From positions 62,001 through 126,000 of the forward strand of contig NZ_JAHBZK010000003.1 of NCBI RefSeq assembly GCF_019635465.1: a stretch of 64,000 nucleotides of DNA. The letters run 5' to 3'. The notes beneath the pieces are model-generated. The model ran no database searches, was not told where the DNA came from, and worked only from the letters and a program-made list of their open reading frames with translations. Positions 26,737 through 34,936 of the stretch are shown in pieces. The translations under genes were made by a program, and so were the position numbers. How positions within the stretch are numbered: position 1 is the stretch's first letter; every line of letters starts with the position of its first letter. This stretch comes from Hydrogenophaga sp. (GTDB lineage: Bacteria; Pseudomonadota; Gammaproteobacteria; Burkholderiales; Burkholderiaceae_C).

Positions 26737-28224
26737 TCAGCCCGGCAGCGCCCGCTGCACGGCCGCCGTCACCATCGGCCCGCAGCGCGCGATTTCGCCC
26801 AGCGTGGCGTAGCCGTAGCCGATGACCAGGCCGCGCAGATCGGTGCGGCGCAGGCAGTAGGCCGACAGTGGCCGCACGATCAGGCCCTGTTGCGCAAGTC
26901 GGTGGGCGATGGCCTGGTCGTCGGTGCGTGCCGGCAGGCGCAGACACAGGTGCAGGCCCTGTTCGGCACCGCTGATGCGGGGGGCATCGGGGCCGTCGCC
27001 CAGCACCGGGCGCAGCGCCTCGAGCAGGCATTGGCGCCGTTCCGCATAGGTCTGGCGGGCGCGGCGCAGCGAGCTGGCGAAGTGGCCCATTTCGATGAAC
27101 TCGGCCAGGGCTGCCTGGGTCGGCATGTGACCCGGTCGGTGCAGGTCGTAGTGCGCCTGGCGAAAGGCCTCGATCAGGCCTTTGGGCACCACCAGATAGC
27201 CCAGCTTGAGGCCGGGGTACAGCACCTTGGAGAAGGTGCCCATGTAGAGCACGCGGCCGTCGGCGTCCAGGCCTTCGAGGCTGGAGATGGGCGGGCCGCT
27301 GAAGCGGTACTCGCTGTCGTAGTCGTCTTCGAGCACCCAGGCGCCGTGCTGGCGCGCCGTGGCCAGCAGTTGCTGGCGCCGCGCCAGCGTCATGACCGCG
27401 CCGGTCGGGTACTGGTGCGAGGGCGTGACGTAGATGAGCTTCGGCGGCTGCGCATCGTCGGCCTCGCGCGGGTGGATGCCTTCGTCGTCGGTGGCCACCG
27501 GGTGCACCGTCAGGCCGGTGGCGATGAAGGCCTTCATCGCGCCCCAGTAGGCCGGGTCCTCGACCCAGACGGTGTCGCCGTGATCGGCCAGCAGCCGCGC
27601 GCACAGCTCCAGCGATTGCTGGGTGCCGGTGGTGACGATGACCTGGTCCGCGTCGAGCTGCACGCTGCGAAAGACGCGCAGGTAGTCGGCGATGGCGCGC
27701 CGCAGGGGGGCATAGCCGCCCGAGGTGTTGTAGTCGAGCATGTCCGGGTAGGTCATGCGCCAGTGTTTGTTCTGCAGGCGTTGCCACAGCGCCAGCGGAA
27801 AGGCGCTGAAGTCGGCGATGCCGGGCGTGAAGGGCTGCACCTCCAGGCTTTGCGCGCTGAAGCGGTGGGCCAGCGCATCGCCGCGTTGGGACAGGCGGGC
27901 CGCCTGCAGGTGCGGCACCTGACCCGGTGCGCCCCGGGCAGCGCGGTGGTTCACACGCGGCACGTGGTCGTTGACGTAGGTGCCGCTGCCCACGCGGCTG
28001 GCGAGGTAGCCCTCGACGCTGAGCTGATTGATGGCGGCGACCACGGTGTTGCGCGACAGGTCCAGGTCCTGCGCGAGGTCGCGGCTGGAGGGCAGCCGTT
28101 CGCCGGCGGCGAGCTTGCCGTCGAGCATGGCGCGGCGCAGGGCTTCGTAGAGCTGGCGGTGCAGGGGCAGGGCGTCCTGGGTGCCCAGTCGCGTCATTTC
28201 GGCCAGCAGAAATTCGGAAAGCAT
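26737..28224 (-). CDS. MocR/PdxR-family GntR regulator with aminotransferase-like domain
   Basis: PLP-binding transcription factor of 495 aa. The winged-helix GntR domain (residues 15-80) includes LYEALRRAMLDGKLAAGERL, then PSSRDLAQDLDLSRNTVVAA. A linker leads to a fold-type I aminotransferase-like domain with DYNTSGGYAPLRRAIADYLR, VEDPAYWGAMKAF and the PLP Lys in MGTFSKVLYPGLKLGYL. MocR proteins usually regulate genes for amine or amino acid metabolism next to them. It is transcribed away from puuD, with a 7-bp-arm inverted repeat in the 100-bp gap. The frame extends to 28620, but the HTH N-terminus starts at MLSEFLLAEM. Confidence 0.9.
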   Translation of the reverse strand: MLSEFLLAEMTRLGTQDALPLHRQLYEALRRAMLDGKLAAGERLPSSRDLAQDLDLSRNTVVAAINQLSVEGYLASRVGSGTYVNDHVPRVNHRAARGAPGQVPHLQAARLSQRGDALAHRFSAQSLEVQPFTPGIADFSAFPLALWQRLQNKHWRMTYPDMLDYNTSGGYAPLRRAIADYLRVFRSVQLDADQVIVTTGTQQSLELCARLLADHGDTVWVEDPAYWGAMKAFIATGLTVHPVATDDEGIHPREADDAQPPKLIYVTPSHQYPTGAVMTLARRQQLLATARQHGAWVLEDDYDSEYRFSGPPISSLEGLDADGRVLYMGTFSKVLYPGLKLGYLVVPKGLIEAFRQAHYDLHRPGHMPTQAALAEFIEMGHFASSLRRARQTYAERRQCLLEALRPVLGDGPDAPRISGAEQGLHLCLRLPARTDDQAIAHRLAQQGLIVRPLSAYCLRRTDLRGLVIGYGYATLGEIARCGPMVTAAVQRALPG

Positions 28225-28272
28225 CGTCGTGCCCGGATCAAATGGCACCCCGAGATGGGCGCAACTGGCTCT

Positions 28273-28301
28273 CATTGTGATCCAATTTGCCTCCCACAAT
28301 G
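28273..28301. promoter_or_regulatory. inverted repeat CATTGTG-N15-CACAATG, probable MocR operator
   Basis: Perfect 7-bp arms (28273-28279 and 28295-28301), 22 bp centre to centre, between the divergent mocR-like gene (start 28224) and puuD (start 28325). The position fits control of both genes. Confidence 0.5.
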
Positions 28302-28324
28302 GGTTTCGACCGCTTGGAGACGTC

Positions 28325-29125
28325 ATGAACAAGGCGCCGTGCATGGTGTGGCTGCCCGCCGACCATCGCCTGCTGGGTGACCATGGGCACCAGATGCCCT
28401 TTCTGCTGCTGGGTGACAAATACGCGCGCGCCGTGAAGGTGGGTGCCAAGGCCCAGCCGGTGATGTTTCCGCTGGCCGACGCGGAACAGATCGACGAATT
28501 GCTGTCGCTGGTGGACGGGGTGATGCTCACCGGCTCGCCGTCGAACGTGCACCCCTCGCACTTCCAGGAAGAGGTGGCCGACCCCAGCCTGCCGCTGGAC
28601 CCCGAGCGCGACCTGCTCACGCTGGCGCTGGTGAAGGCCTGTGTGCACCAGGGCGTGCCGCTGCTGGGCGTGTGCCGTGGCTTTCAGGAAATCAACGTGG
28701 CCCTGGGCGGCGCCTTGCACCAGCGGGTGCACGAGGTACCGGGCATGAACGACCACCGCGAACCCAAGAGCGCGCCACCCGACGAGCAGTACGCACCGCG
28801 CCATCCGATCCGCATCGCCGAAGGCAGCCCGTTTGCCGATTGGGCGGGCGGCACCTCAGCGCAGGTCAACTCGCTGCACGGCCAGGGCATTGCGCGCCTG
28901 GCCTCGGGCCTGGAGCCACTGGCCTGGGCGCCCGACGGCCTGGTTGAGGCCTTTGCCGTCAAGGGCGCGCGCACCTTTGCCTACGCCATGCAGTGGCACC
29001 CCGAGTGGCGCTGCTGGGAGACCCCGTTCTACGCCGCCATCTTCGATGCCTTCGGCCGCGCTTGCCGCCAGCGCATGAGCCTGCGCCTGCAGGCCAGCGA
29101 CCTGGCGCGCAGCCAGCCCGGTTAG
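28325..29125 (+). CDS. puuD: gamma-glutamyl-gamma-aminobutyrate hydrolase (class I glutamine amidotransferase fold)
   Basis: Peptidase C26 enzyme of 266 aa that releases GABA and glutamate from gamma-glutamyl-GABA. The nucleophile is the Cys in GVPLLGVCRGFQEINVALGG; the catalytic His lies in MQWHPEWR, followed by the usual acidic neighbour. LVDGVMLTGSPSNVHPSHF is the conserved PuuD loop. The ATG at 28325 follows TTGGAGACGTC. It precedes puuA by 64 nt, and the gap contains copies of the TCATnnGTC repeat. Confidence 0.9.
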   Translation: MNKAPCMVWLPADHRLLGDHGHQMPFLLLGDKYARAVKVGAKAQPVMFPLADAEQIDELLSLVDGVMLTGSPSNVHPSHFQEEVADPSLPLDPERDLLTLALVKACVHQGVPLLGVCRGFQEINVALGGALHQRVHEVPGMNDHREPKSAPPDEQYAPRHPIRIAEGSPFADWAGGTSAQVNSLHGQGIARLASGLEPLAWAPDGLVEAFAVKGARTFAYAMQWHPEWRCWETPFYAAIFDAFGRACRQRMSLRLQASDLARSQPG

Positions 29126-29189
29126 GTTCGCTCTGCTGATCCGTCATCATCCGTCCAGCATTGCGAACCCCCCACACAAGGAACCGGCC

Positions 29190-30551
29190 ATGAGCGCCCC
29201 GAAGAACTTCAACGAACTCGAGAACTGGCTCAACGAACACCGTGTCACCGAGGTCGAGTGCCTGGTGCCCGACCTGACCGGCGTGGCGCGCGGCAAGATC
29301 CTGCCGCGCGAGAAGTTCACCGAAGACCGCGGCATGCGCCTGCCGCACGCCATCGTCGCCATGAGCGTGACCGGTGAGCAGCCGCCCAGCGGGCCCTACT
29401 ACGACGTGGTGGAGCCCACCGACCGCGACATGCAATTGCGCCCGGACCCGAGCACGGTGCGCATCGTGCCCTGGGCCAGCGACCCGACTGCGCAGGTTAT
29501 CCACGACTGCTTTGACGCCAAGGGCAAGCTGGTGCCGTATGCGCCGCGCAGCGTGTTGCGCCGCATCTGCGACCTCTACGCCGCCGAGGGCTGGGAGCCC
29601 ATCATCGCGCCCGAGCTGGAGTTCTACCTGACCGCGCGCAACACCGACCCCAACACCTTGTTGCGCCCTCCCATCGGGCGCAGCGGTCGCGCCGAGACCT
29701 CGCGTCAGGCTTATTCCATCGACGCGGTCAACGAGTTCGATCCGCTGTTCGAAGAGATCTACGAGTACTGCAACCTCATGGGCCTGAACGTCGACACGCT
29801 GATCCACGAGATCGGTGCCGGCCAGATGGAGATCAACTTCTTCCACGACCACCCGCTGGGGCTGGCCGACGAGGTGTTCTTCTTCAAGCGCACGGTGCGC
29901 GAGTGCGCGCTGCGCCACGATATGTACGCCACTTTCATGGCCAAGCCCATCGCCGGTGAGCCGGGCAGCGCCATGCACATGCACCAGAGCGTCATCAACA
30001 AGGGCACCGGCCAGAACATCTTCAGCAACCCCGACGGCACGGCCTCCGAGGCCTTCTTCCACTACATCGGTGGCATGCAGCGCTACATCCCGGCGGCCAT
30101 GGCACTGGTGGCGCCGTACGTGAACAGCTACCGGCGCCTGTCGCGCCACACGGCCGCGCCCATCAACATCGAATGGGGCCACGACAACCGCACCGTGGGC
30201 ATCCGCTCGCCGATCGCCTCGCCCGAAGCGCGCCGCATCGAGAACCGCGTCATCGGCGCCGACGCCAACCCGTACGTGGCCATGGCCATGACGCTGGCCT
30301 GCGGCTACCTGGGCATCAAGAACAAGATCAAGCCCAAGCCCGAGATGAAAGGCGACGCCTACCTCTCGCCGTACTCGCTGCCACGCAGCCTGGGCGAAGC
30401 CCTCGACTGGCTGCGCCGCGAACCCGACCTGCACGACGTGCTCGGCAAGGAGTTCGTGACCATCTACACCGAGATCAAGGAACTGGAATTCGACGAGTTC
30501 ATGAAGGTGATCTCGCCGTGGGAGCGGGAGCACTTGCTCCTGCACGTGTGA
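29190..30551 (+). CDS. puuA: gamma-glutamylputrescine synthetase-like (glutamine synthetase family)
   Basis: Glutamine-synthetase-fold ligase of 453 aa. Expected PuuA reaction: glutamate + putrescine + ATP to gamma-glutamylputrescine. Motifs seen: VECLVPDLTGVARGKILPR at the N-terminus (typical of PuuA-type, non-GlnA enzymes), the metal/glutamate segment IGAGQMEINFFHDHPL, the ATP-site stretch KPIAGEPGSAMHMHQS, and GHDNRTVGIRSP. Housekeeping GlnA carries an adenylylation loop that is not seen here. The ATG at 29190 follows AAGGAACC. Context (puuD upstream, transaminase and Pot importer downstream) supports the polyamine role; other amines could be substrates. Confidence 0.87.
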   Translation: MSAPKNFNELENWLNEHRVTEVECLVPDLTGVARGKILPREKFTEDRGMRLPHAIVAMSVTGEQPPSGPYYDVVEPTDRDMQLRPDPSTVRIVPWASDPTAQVIHDCFDAKGKLVPYAPRSVLRRICDLYAAEGWEPIIAPELEFYLTARNTDPNTLLRPPIGRSGRAETSRQAYSIDAVNEFDPLFEEIYEYCNLMGLNVDTLIHEIGAGQMEINFFHDHPLGLADEVFFFKRTVRECALRHDMYATFMAKPIAGEPGSAMHMHQSVINKGTGQNIFSNPDGTASEAFFHYIGGMQRYIPAAMALVAPYVNSYRRLSRHTAAPINIEWGHDNRTVGIRSPIASPEARRIENRVIGADANPYVAMAMTLACGYLGIKNKIKPKPEMKGDAYLSPYSLPRSLGEALDWLRREPDLHDVLGKEFVTIYTEIKELEFDEFMKVISPWEREHLLLHV

Positions 30552-30677
30552 TGACGAATGACGCTGCCGCTGCGCGCCAGGCGTGACGCGGCTTCGCCGC
30601 TTGACCTGTGCGCCCAACCGTCGCGTCTTCCCTGTCATCCGTCATGAGTGCGCGAAGCGCACGAGATCATCTGTCAT
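30551..30677. repeat. intergenic inverted repeat with TCATnnGTCAT motifs (puuA-spuC gap)
   Basis: ATGACGAATGAC (30551-30562) and GTCATCCGTCAT (30634-30645) are inverted copies with one mismatch. A further TCATCTGTCAT lies at 30667-30677. A small hairpin (GCGGCTTCGCCGC) is inside. The same motif family occurs in two other gaps of the polyamine cluster. Confidence 0.6.
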
Positions 30678-30695
30678 CGACCGCAAGGACCGACC

Positions 30696-32135
30696 ATGAA
30701 CCACCCCACCCTCATCGCCCCGCCCGCCCTGGTCCGCCGCGCCGAACAGCAAGACACCCAGGCCATCCAGGCGCTCGACAGCGCGCACTACATCCACCCC
30801 TTCACCGACCACGGTGACCTGGCCACGCGTGGCTCGCGCGTGATCACCCACGGCGAGGGCATTTACGTCTGGGACTCCGAGGGTCACAAGATCCTCGACG
30901 CCATGAGCGGCCTGTGGTGTGTCAACGCCGGCTATGGGCGCAAGGAGCTGGCCGATGCGGCGTACCAGCAGCTGATGACGCTGCCCTACTACAACAGCTT
31001 CTTCCAGACCACCAACGTGCCGGCGGCCAGGCTGGCGGCCAAGCTCGCCTCGCTGGCGCCGGCGGTGAATGGACGCCGCTTCGACCACGTGTTCTTCTCC
31101 AGCAGCGGCTCGGAGAGCAACGACACCAACGTGCGCATGGTGCGCCGCTACTGGGACCTGCTGGGTCAGCCGCAGCGCAAGACCATCATCAGCCGGCACA
31201 ACGCGTACCACGGCTCCACCATGGCCGGCGCGTCGCTGGGTGGCATGAGCGGCATGCACGCGCAGGGCGATCTGCCGATTCCCGGCATCGTGCACATCGA
31301 CCAGCCGTACTTCTTCGAGAACGGCCAGCCCGGCGAGAGCGAGGCCGACTTCGGTCTGCGCGCTGCGCGCTGGCTCGAAGAGAAGATCCTCGCGGTCGGC
31401 CCCGACAAGGTGGCCGCCTTCATTGCCGAGCCGGTGCAGGGCGCCGGCGGCGTGATCATTCCGCCGGCCACTTACTGGCCCGAGATCCAGCGCATCGTCG
31501 ACAAGTACGGCATCCTGCTCATTTCCGACGAGGTGATTTGCGCCTTCGGCCGCCTGGGCCACTGGTTTGCCTACGAGAAGTTCGGCTACCGCCCCGACCT
31601 GGTCACCTTCGCCAAGGGCGTGACCAGTGGCTATGTGCCGCTGGGCGGGGTGATGGTGGGCGACCGCGTGGCCAAGGTGCTGATCGAGCAGGGTGGCGAG
31701 TTCAACCACGGCTACACCTACAGCGGCCACCCGGTAGCGTGCGCGGTGGCGCTGGCCAATCTGGAGCTGATGGAGCGCGAGGACCTGCCCCGCAAGGTGC
31801 GCGAGGACATCGGCCCCTACCTGGCGCAGCGCTTTGCCGAGCTCAACGACCACCCGCTGGTGGGCGTGGCCGAGACCTGCGGCTTTGTGGGCGGCCTGGT
31901 GCTGGTCAAGGACAAGGCCAGCCGCGCGATGTACGACGGCGATCTCGGCGTGGGCATGATGTGCCGCGCCCACTGCTTCAAGAACGGGCTCATCATGCGC
32001 GCCGTGGGCGACCGCATGATCATTGCGCCGCCGCTGGTGATGACACGGGCGCAGATTGACGAGCTGATTGGCCTGATCCGCAAGTGCCTGGACGCCACAC
32101 TGGCCGAGTTGCGCGAAAAAGGCCTGCACGCGTGA
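30696..32135 (+). CDS. class III aminotransferase, putrescine/polyamine:pyruvate transaminase-like (SpuC type)
   Basis: Cytoplasmic PLP enzyme of 479 aa that would transaminate putrescine (or another omega-amine) to its aminoaldehyde. Recognisable segments: the N-terminal HYIHPFTDHGDLATRGSRV, EGIYVWDSEGHKILDAMSGL, VFFSSSGSESNDTNVRMVRR, LISDEVICAFGRLG with the PLP Asp, and the Schiff-base Lys in VTFAKGVTSGYVPLGGV. These are typical of the SpuC/omega-amino-acid:pyruvate group. Substrate preference is inferred from the cluster. The ATG at 30696 follows AAGGACCGACC. Confidence 0.85.
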   Translation: MNHPTLIAPPALVRRAEQQDTQAIQALDSAHYIHPFTDHGDLATRGSRVITHGEGIYVWDSEGHKILDAMSGLWCVNAGYGRKELADAAYQQLMTLPYYNSFFQTTNVPAARLAAKLASLAPAVNGRRFDHVFFSSSGSESNDTNVRMVRRYWDLLGQPQRKTIISRHNAYHGSTMAGASLGGMSGMHAQGDLPIPGIVHIDQPYFFENGQPGESEADFGLRAARWLEEKILAVGPDKVAAFIAEPVQGAGGVIIPPATYWPEIQRIVDKYGILLISDEVICAFGRLGHWFAYEKFGYRPDLVTFAKGVTSGYVPLGGVMVGDRVAKVLIEQGGEFNHGYTYSGHPVACAVALANLELMEREDLPRKVREDIGPYLAQRFAELNDHPLVGVAETCGFVGGLVLVKDKASRAMYDGDLGVGMMCRAHCFKNGLIMRAVGDRMIIAPPLVMTRAQIDELIGLIRKCLDATLAELREKGLHA

Positions 32136-32158
32136 CAGCAAGGGCGACAGGCGTGACC

Positions 32159-32426
32159 AGGGCCTGTTCACACTGTTTTTCCAAGATGCGTTGCGGATCA
32201 AAAAGGCCATGCGCAAGGCGCGAAACGCAGACGGGCCGTTGGCCCGGCGAGGCTTTGCAACGCGGCGCATGGCCTTTTTGGCCGCAACCCGCAGGGAACG
32301 GGGTGAAAACAGCGCCACTCTTCGTTGCACTCCTAGGCCAGGCGGCCAGCCTGGCCGTCGTCCCGCGCCTCGATTGGCGCTGTTTTCACCCTGTTCGCAC
32401 TTGGAAAGACAGTGTGAACAGGCCCT
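32159..32426. mobile_element. 268-bp MITE-like element with 27-bp terminal inverted repeats
   Basis: The ends AGGGCCTGTTCACACTGT (32159-32176) and ACAGTGTGAACAGGCCCT (32409-32426) are perfect inverted copies, extending inward to 27 bp with 26 matches (32159-32185 and 32400-32426). Inside are perfect nested hairpins: 15-bp arms at 32200-32214 / 32265-32279 and 17-bp arms at 32301-32317 / 32375-32391. There is also GGCCAGGC / GCCTGGCC around 32335-32357. No transposase and no clear target duplication. It lies between the transaminase gene and potF. Confidence 0.8.
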
Positions 32427-32584
32427 AGAATGCCCGTCGATCCCTCTTTTGGGGCATTGCCTCGGCCAGGCACGCCTTCGGCGGGTCTGGAACTTGCATA
32501 CCCCTGGCGGGTCATCAGCCGCTTTCCCCCTCGGCTGCGCAGTCCTGGTCCCAACCCCCCTCTCACTATGGAGTGAGCATCACC
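32427..32584 (+). promoter_or_regulatory. leader region of potFGHI
   Basis: The 158 bp between the MITE-like element and potF carry no gene. TAGAAT at 32426-32431, made partly from the element's terminal base, is a possible -10. GGAG lies 11 nt before the potF ATG. No confident promoter can be drawn. Confidence 0.3.
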
Positions 32585-33760
32585 ATGAAGAAGCACGTTC
32601 TGGTTCTCGCAATGGCGGCCGTGATGGTCGCCGCCTGCGGCAAGAAAGAGGAGCCCGCTCCCGCTCCCGCACCCGCCCCGGTGGCCACCGCCCCGGCACC
32701 GGCACCCGCCCCGGCGGGCCCGATGCTCGACGAGGAGAAGGTGCTCAACATCTACAACTGGCCCGACTACATCACCGAGACCATGGTGGCCGACTTCGAG
32801 AAGGAGTACGGGATCAAGGTCAACTACGACACCTTCGAGAACAACGAAGCGCTGCACGCCAAGTTGGTGGCTGGCAACTCGGGCTATGACATCGTCATCC
32901 CCACCGCCGGCTTCGCCAAGAAGCAGATCGATGGCGGCCTGTACCAGCCCATCGACAAGAGCAAGCTGACCAACTACGGCAACCTCGATCCGGACTTCAT
33001 GGCCAAGATCGCCGGTGTCGACCCCGACAACAAGCACCTGGTGCCCTGGGCCTGGGGCTTCACCACCGTCGGCATCAACAAGCAGAAGGTCGCGAAGGCG
33101 CTGGGTACCATGCCCATGCCCGAGAACGCCTGGGACCTGGTGTTTGATCCCAAGTACGCCGACAGGCTGAAGTCCTGCGGCATCGCCTACCTCGACTCGC
33201 CCAGCGAGATCCTGCCGGTGGCGCTGCACTACGTCGGCAAGCCCGCGTACAGCGAGAACCCCGAGGACTTCAAGGCCGCGCTGGCCATGCTGATGAAGGT
33301 GCGCAAGGACGTGCGCCTGTTCTCCAGCACCATGATCGACGACATCGCCAGCGGCAAGGCCTGTGCCTTCATCGGCTGGTCCGGCGACATCAACATCGCC
33401 GGTGATCGCGTGAAAGAAGCCGGCGGCAAGGACGAGATCGTGCCGCTGCTGCCCACCGGCGGCGGGCTGGTGTTCATCGACACCATGGCCATCCCCAAGG
33501 ACGCCAAGCACGTCAACAACGCGCACGTCTTCATCGACTACTACCTGCGCGCCGCCAACGGTGCCGCCATGGCCAACGAGCTGAACTACCCGACCGGCAA
33601 CAAGGCCGCGCTGGCCGACATCAAGGACGAGGTCAAGGGCAACAACACCATCTTCCTGAGCCCGGAAGACACCGCCCGCCTGATCCCCACCGGTGGTTTC
33701 TCCAACGAAATCTCGGGTGCGCTCAACGACACCTACAACGCGTTCAAGCGCGGCAAGTAA
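32585..33760 (+). CDS. potF: polyamine ABC transporter substrate-binding lipoprotein (PotF-like)
   Basis: Periplasmic putrescine/polyamine receptor of 391 aa, anchored as a lipoprotein. The signal ends in a lipobox (MVAACGKKEEP, Cys18). An Ala/Pro-only linker follows at about residues 22-46. The PotD/PotF domain starts at EKVLNIYNWPDYITETMVAD and includes NNEALHAKLVAGNSGYDIVI. E. coli PotF is a soluble 370-aa protein with a cleavable signal, so the lipid anchor and linker are differences. A stem-loop with T-run follows before potG, consistent with extra receptor production. Confidence 0.9.
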   Translation: MKKHVLVLAMAAVMVAACGKKEEPAPAPAPAPVATAPAPAPAPAGPMLDEEKVLNIYNWPDYITETMVADFEKEYGIKVNYDTFENNEALHAKLVAGNSGYDIVIPTAGFAKKQIDGGLYQPIDKSKLTNYGNLDPDFMAKIAGVDPDNKHLVPWAWGFTTVGINKQKVAKALGTMPMPENAWDLVFDPKYADRLKSCGIAYLDSPSEILPVALHYVGKPAYSENPEDFKAALAMLMKVRKDVRLFSSTMIDDIASGKACAFIGWSGDINIAGDRVKEAGGKDEIVPLLPTGGGLVFIDTMAIPKDAKHVNNAHVFIDYYLRAANGAAMANELNYPTGNKAALADIKDEVKGNNTIFLSPEDTARLIPTGGFSNEISGALNDTYNAFKRGK

Positions 33761-33783
33761 GTCCGGCGCAACGCTCGGCAACG

Positions 33784-33819
33784 GGGCTGTTCATCCGCAA
33801 GGGTCGAACAGCCCTTTTT
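33784..33819 (+). terminator. intrinsic terminator/attenuator between potF and potG
   Basis: GGGCTGTTC (33784-33792) pairs perfectly with GAACAGCCC (33806-33814), followed by TTTTT. It ends 16 nt before the potG start, so it is inside the operon. Partial termination would leave the receptor gene transcribed more than the membrane and ATPase genes. Confidence 0.8.
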
Positions 33820-33835
33820 CATTTGAGGGATCTTC

Positions 33836-34933
33836 ATGTCCGACAACAACGGCTTTCTGGTCACCGAGAAACTGGTCAAGCGCTTTGATGAGGCGGTGGC
33901 TGTCGACGAGGTGTCGCTGTCCATTCGCAAGGGCGAGATCTTTGCCCTGCTGGGCAGCTCGGGTTGTGGCAAGTCCACGCTGCTGCGCATGCTGGCCGGC
34001 TTCGAGACGCCGACCTCTGGGCGCATCCTGCTGGGGGGCCAGGACGTGGCCGCGGTGCCGCCGTACGAGCGGCCGGTCAACATGATGTTCCAGAGCTATG
34101 CGCTGTTTCCGCACCTGACGGTGTGGGAGAACGTGGCCTTCGGCCTCAAGCGCGAGGGCCTGCCCAAGGCCGAGATCCAGCAGCGCACCGATGAAATGCT
34201 GGGCCTGGTGCAACTGACACCGTTTGCCAAGCGCAAGCCACACCAGCTCTCGGGCGGCCAGCAGCAGCGTGTGGCACTGGCGCGCAGCCTGGCCAAGCGG
34301 CCCAAGCTGTTGCTGCTCGACGAGCCCCTGGGTGCGCTGGACAAGAAGCTGCGCGAGCAGACCCAGTTCGAGCTGGTCAACATCGTCGAGAAGGTGGGTG
34401 TGACCTGCGTGATGGTGACCCACGACCAGGAAGAGGCCATGACCATGGCCAGCCGCATCGCCATCATGAGCAAGGGGCGTGTGCTGCAGGTCGGCTCACC
34501 GGCCGAGATCTACGAGCACCCGGTGAACCGCTTCGTGGCCGACTTCATCGGCAATGTGAACCTGTTCGAGGGCAAGCTCGCGGTGGACGAACCCGACCGT
34601 TGCGCGGTCGATACCGGCATCGGCCAGATCCAGGTGGGCCACGGCATCACCGGCACCATGGGCATGCCGGTGGCCTTCGCGGTGCGACCCGAGAAGATCG
34701 AGATCAGCAAGGGCGCGCCGCCGTCCGACGCCGGCCCGAACGTGTTCAAGGGCAAGGTCAAGGAGATCGCCTACTTCGGCTCCTACAACACCTTCATCGT
34801 GCAGGCGGCCAACGGCCAGCGCGTGAAGATCACCGAGGCCAACACCTCGCGCCACGACCTCTCCGACATCACCTGGGAGGACGAGGTGAACTTCTGGTGG
34901 AACGACATCGCCGGTGTGGTGCTGAGGGACTGA
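33836..34933 (+). CDS. potG: polyamine ABC transporter ATP-binding protein
   Basis: Cytoplasmic ATPase of 365 aa. Walker [19 protein letters not shown], signature [19 protein letters not shown] and Walker [16 protein letters not shown] are intact. The C-terminal third is the TOBE/regulatory region of PotA/PotG proteins ([13 protein letters not shown]). It follows potF across the attenuator and precedes potH by 3 nt. Confidence 0.93.
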   Translation: MSDNNGFLVTEKLVKRFDEAVAVDEVSLSIRKGEIFALLGSSGCGKSTLLRMLAGFETPTSGRILLGGQDVAAVPPYERPVNMMFQSYALFPHLTVWENVAFGLKREGLPKAEIQQRTDEMLGLVQLTPFAKRKPHQLSGGQQQRVALARSLAKRPKLLLLDEPLGALDKKLREQTQFELVNIVEKVGVTCVMVTHDQEEAMTMASRIAIMSKGRVLQVGSPAEIYEHPVNRFVADFIGNVNLFEGKLAVDEPDRCAVDTGIGQIQVGHGITGTMGMPVAFAVRPEKIEISKGAPPSDAGPNVFKGKVKEIAYFGSYNTFIVQAANGQRVKITEANTSRHDLSDITWEDEVNFWWNDIAGVVLRD

Positions 34934-34936
34934 GCC

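Noticed and set aside
32483-32498. Possible sigma-54 promoter (GG-N10-GC spacing with TTGCA) upstream of potF
   Set aside because: Only the GG/GC spacing and the -12 half match; the TGGCAC part is poor, and such matches are frequent in GC-rich DNA.
32191-32889. Frame running from the MITE-like element into potF
   Set aside because: It reads through repeat hairpins and then an out-of-frame part of potF; no protein features.
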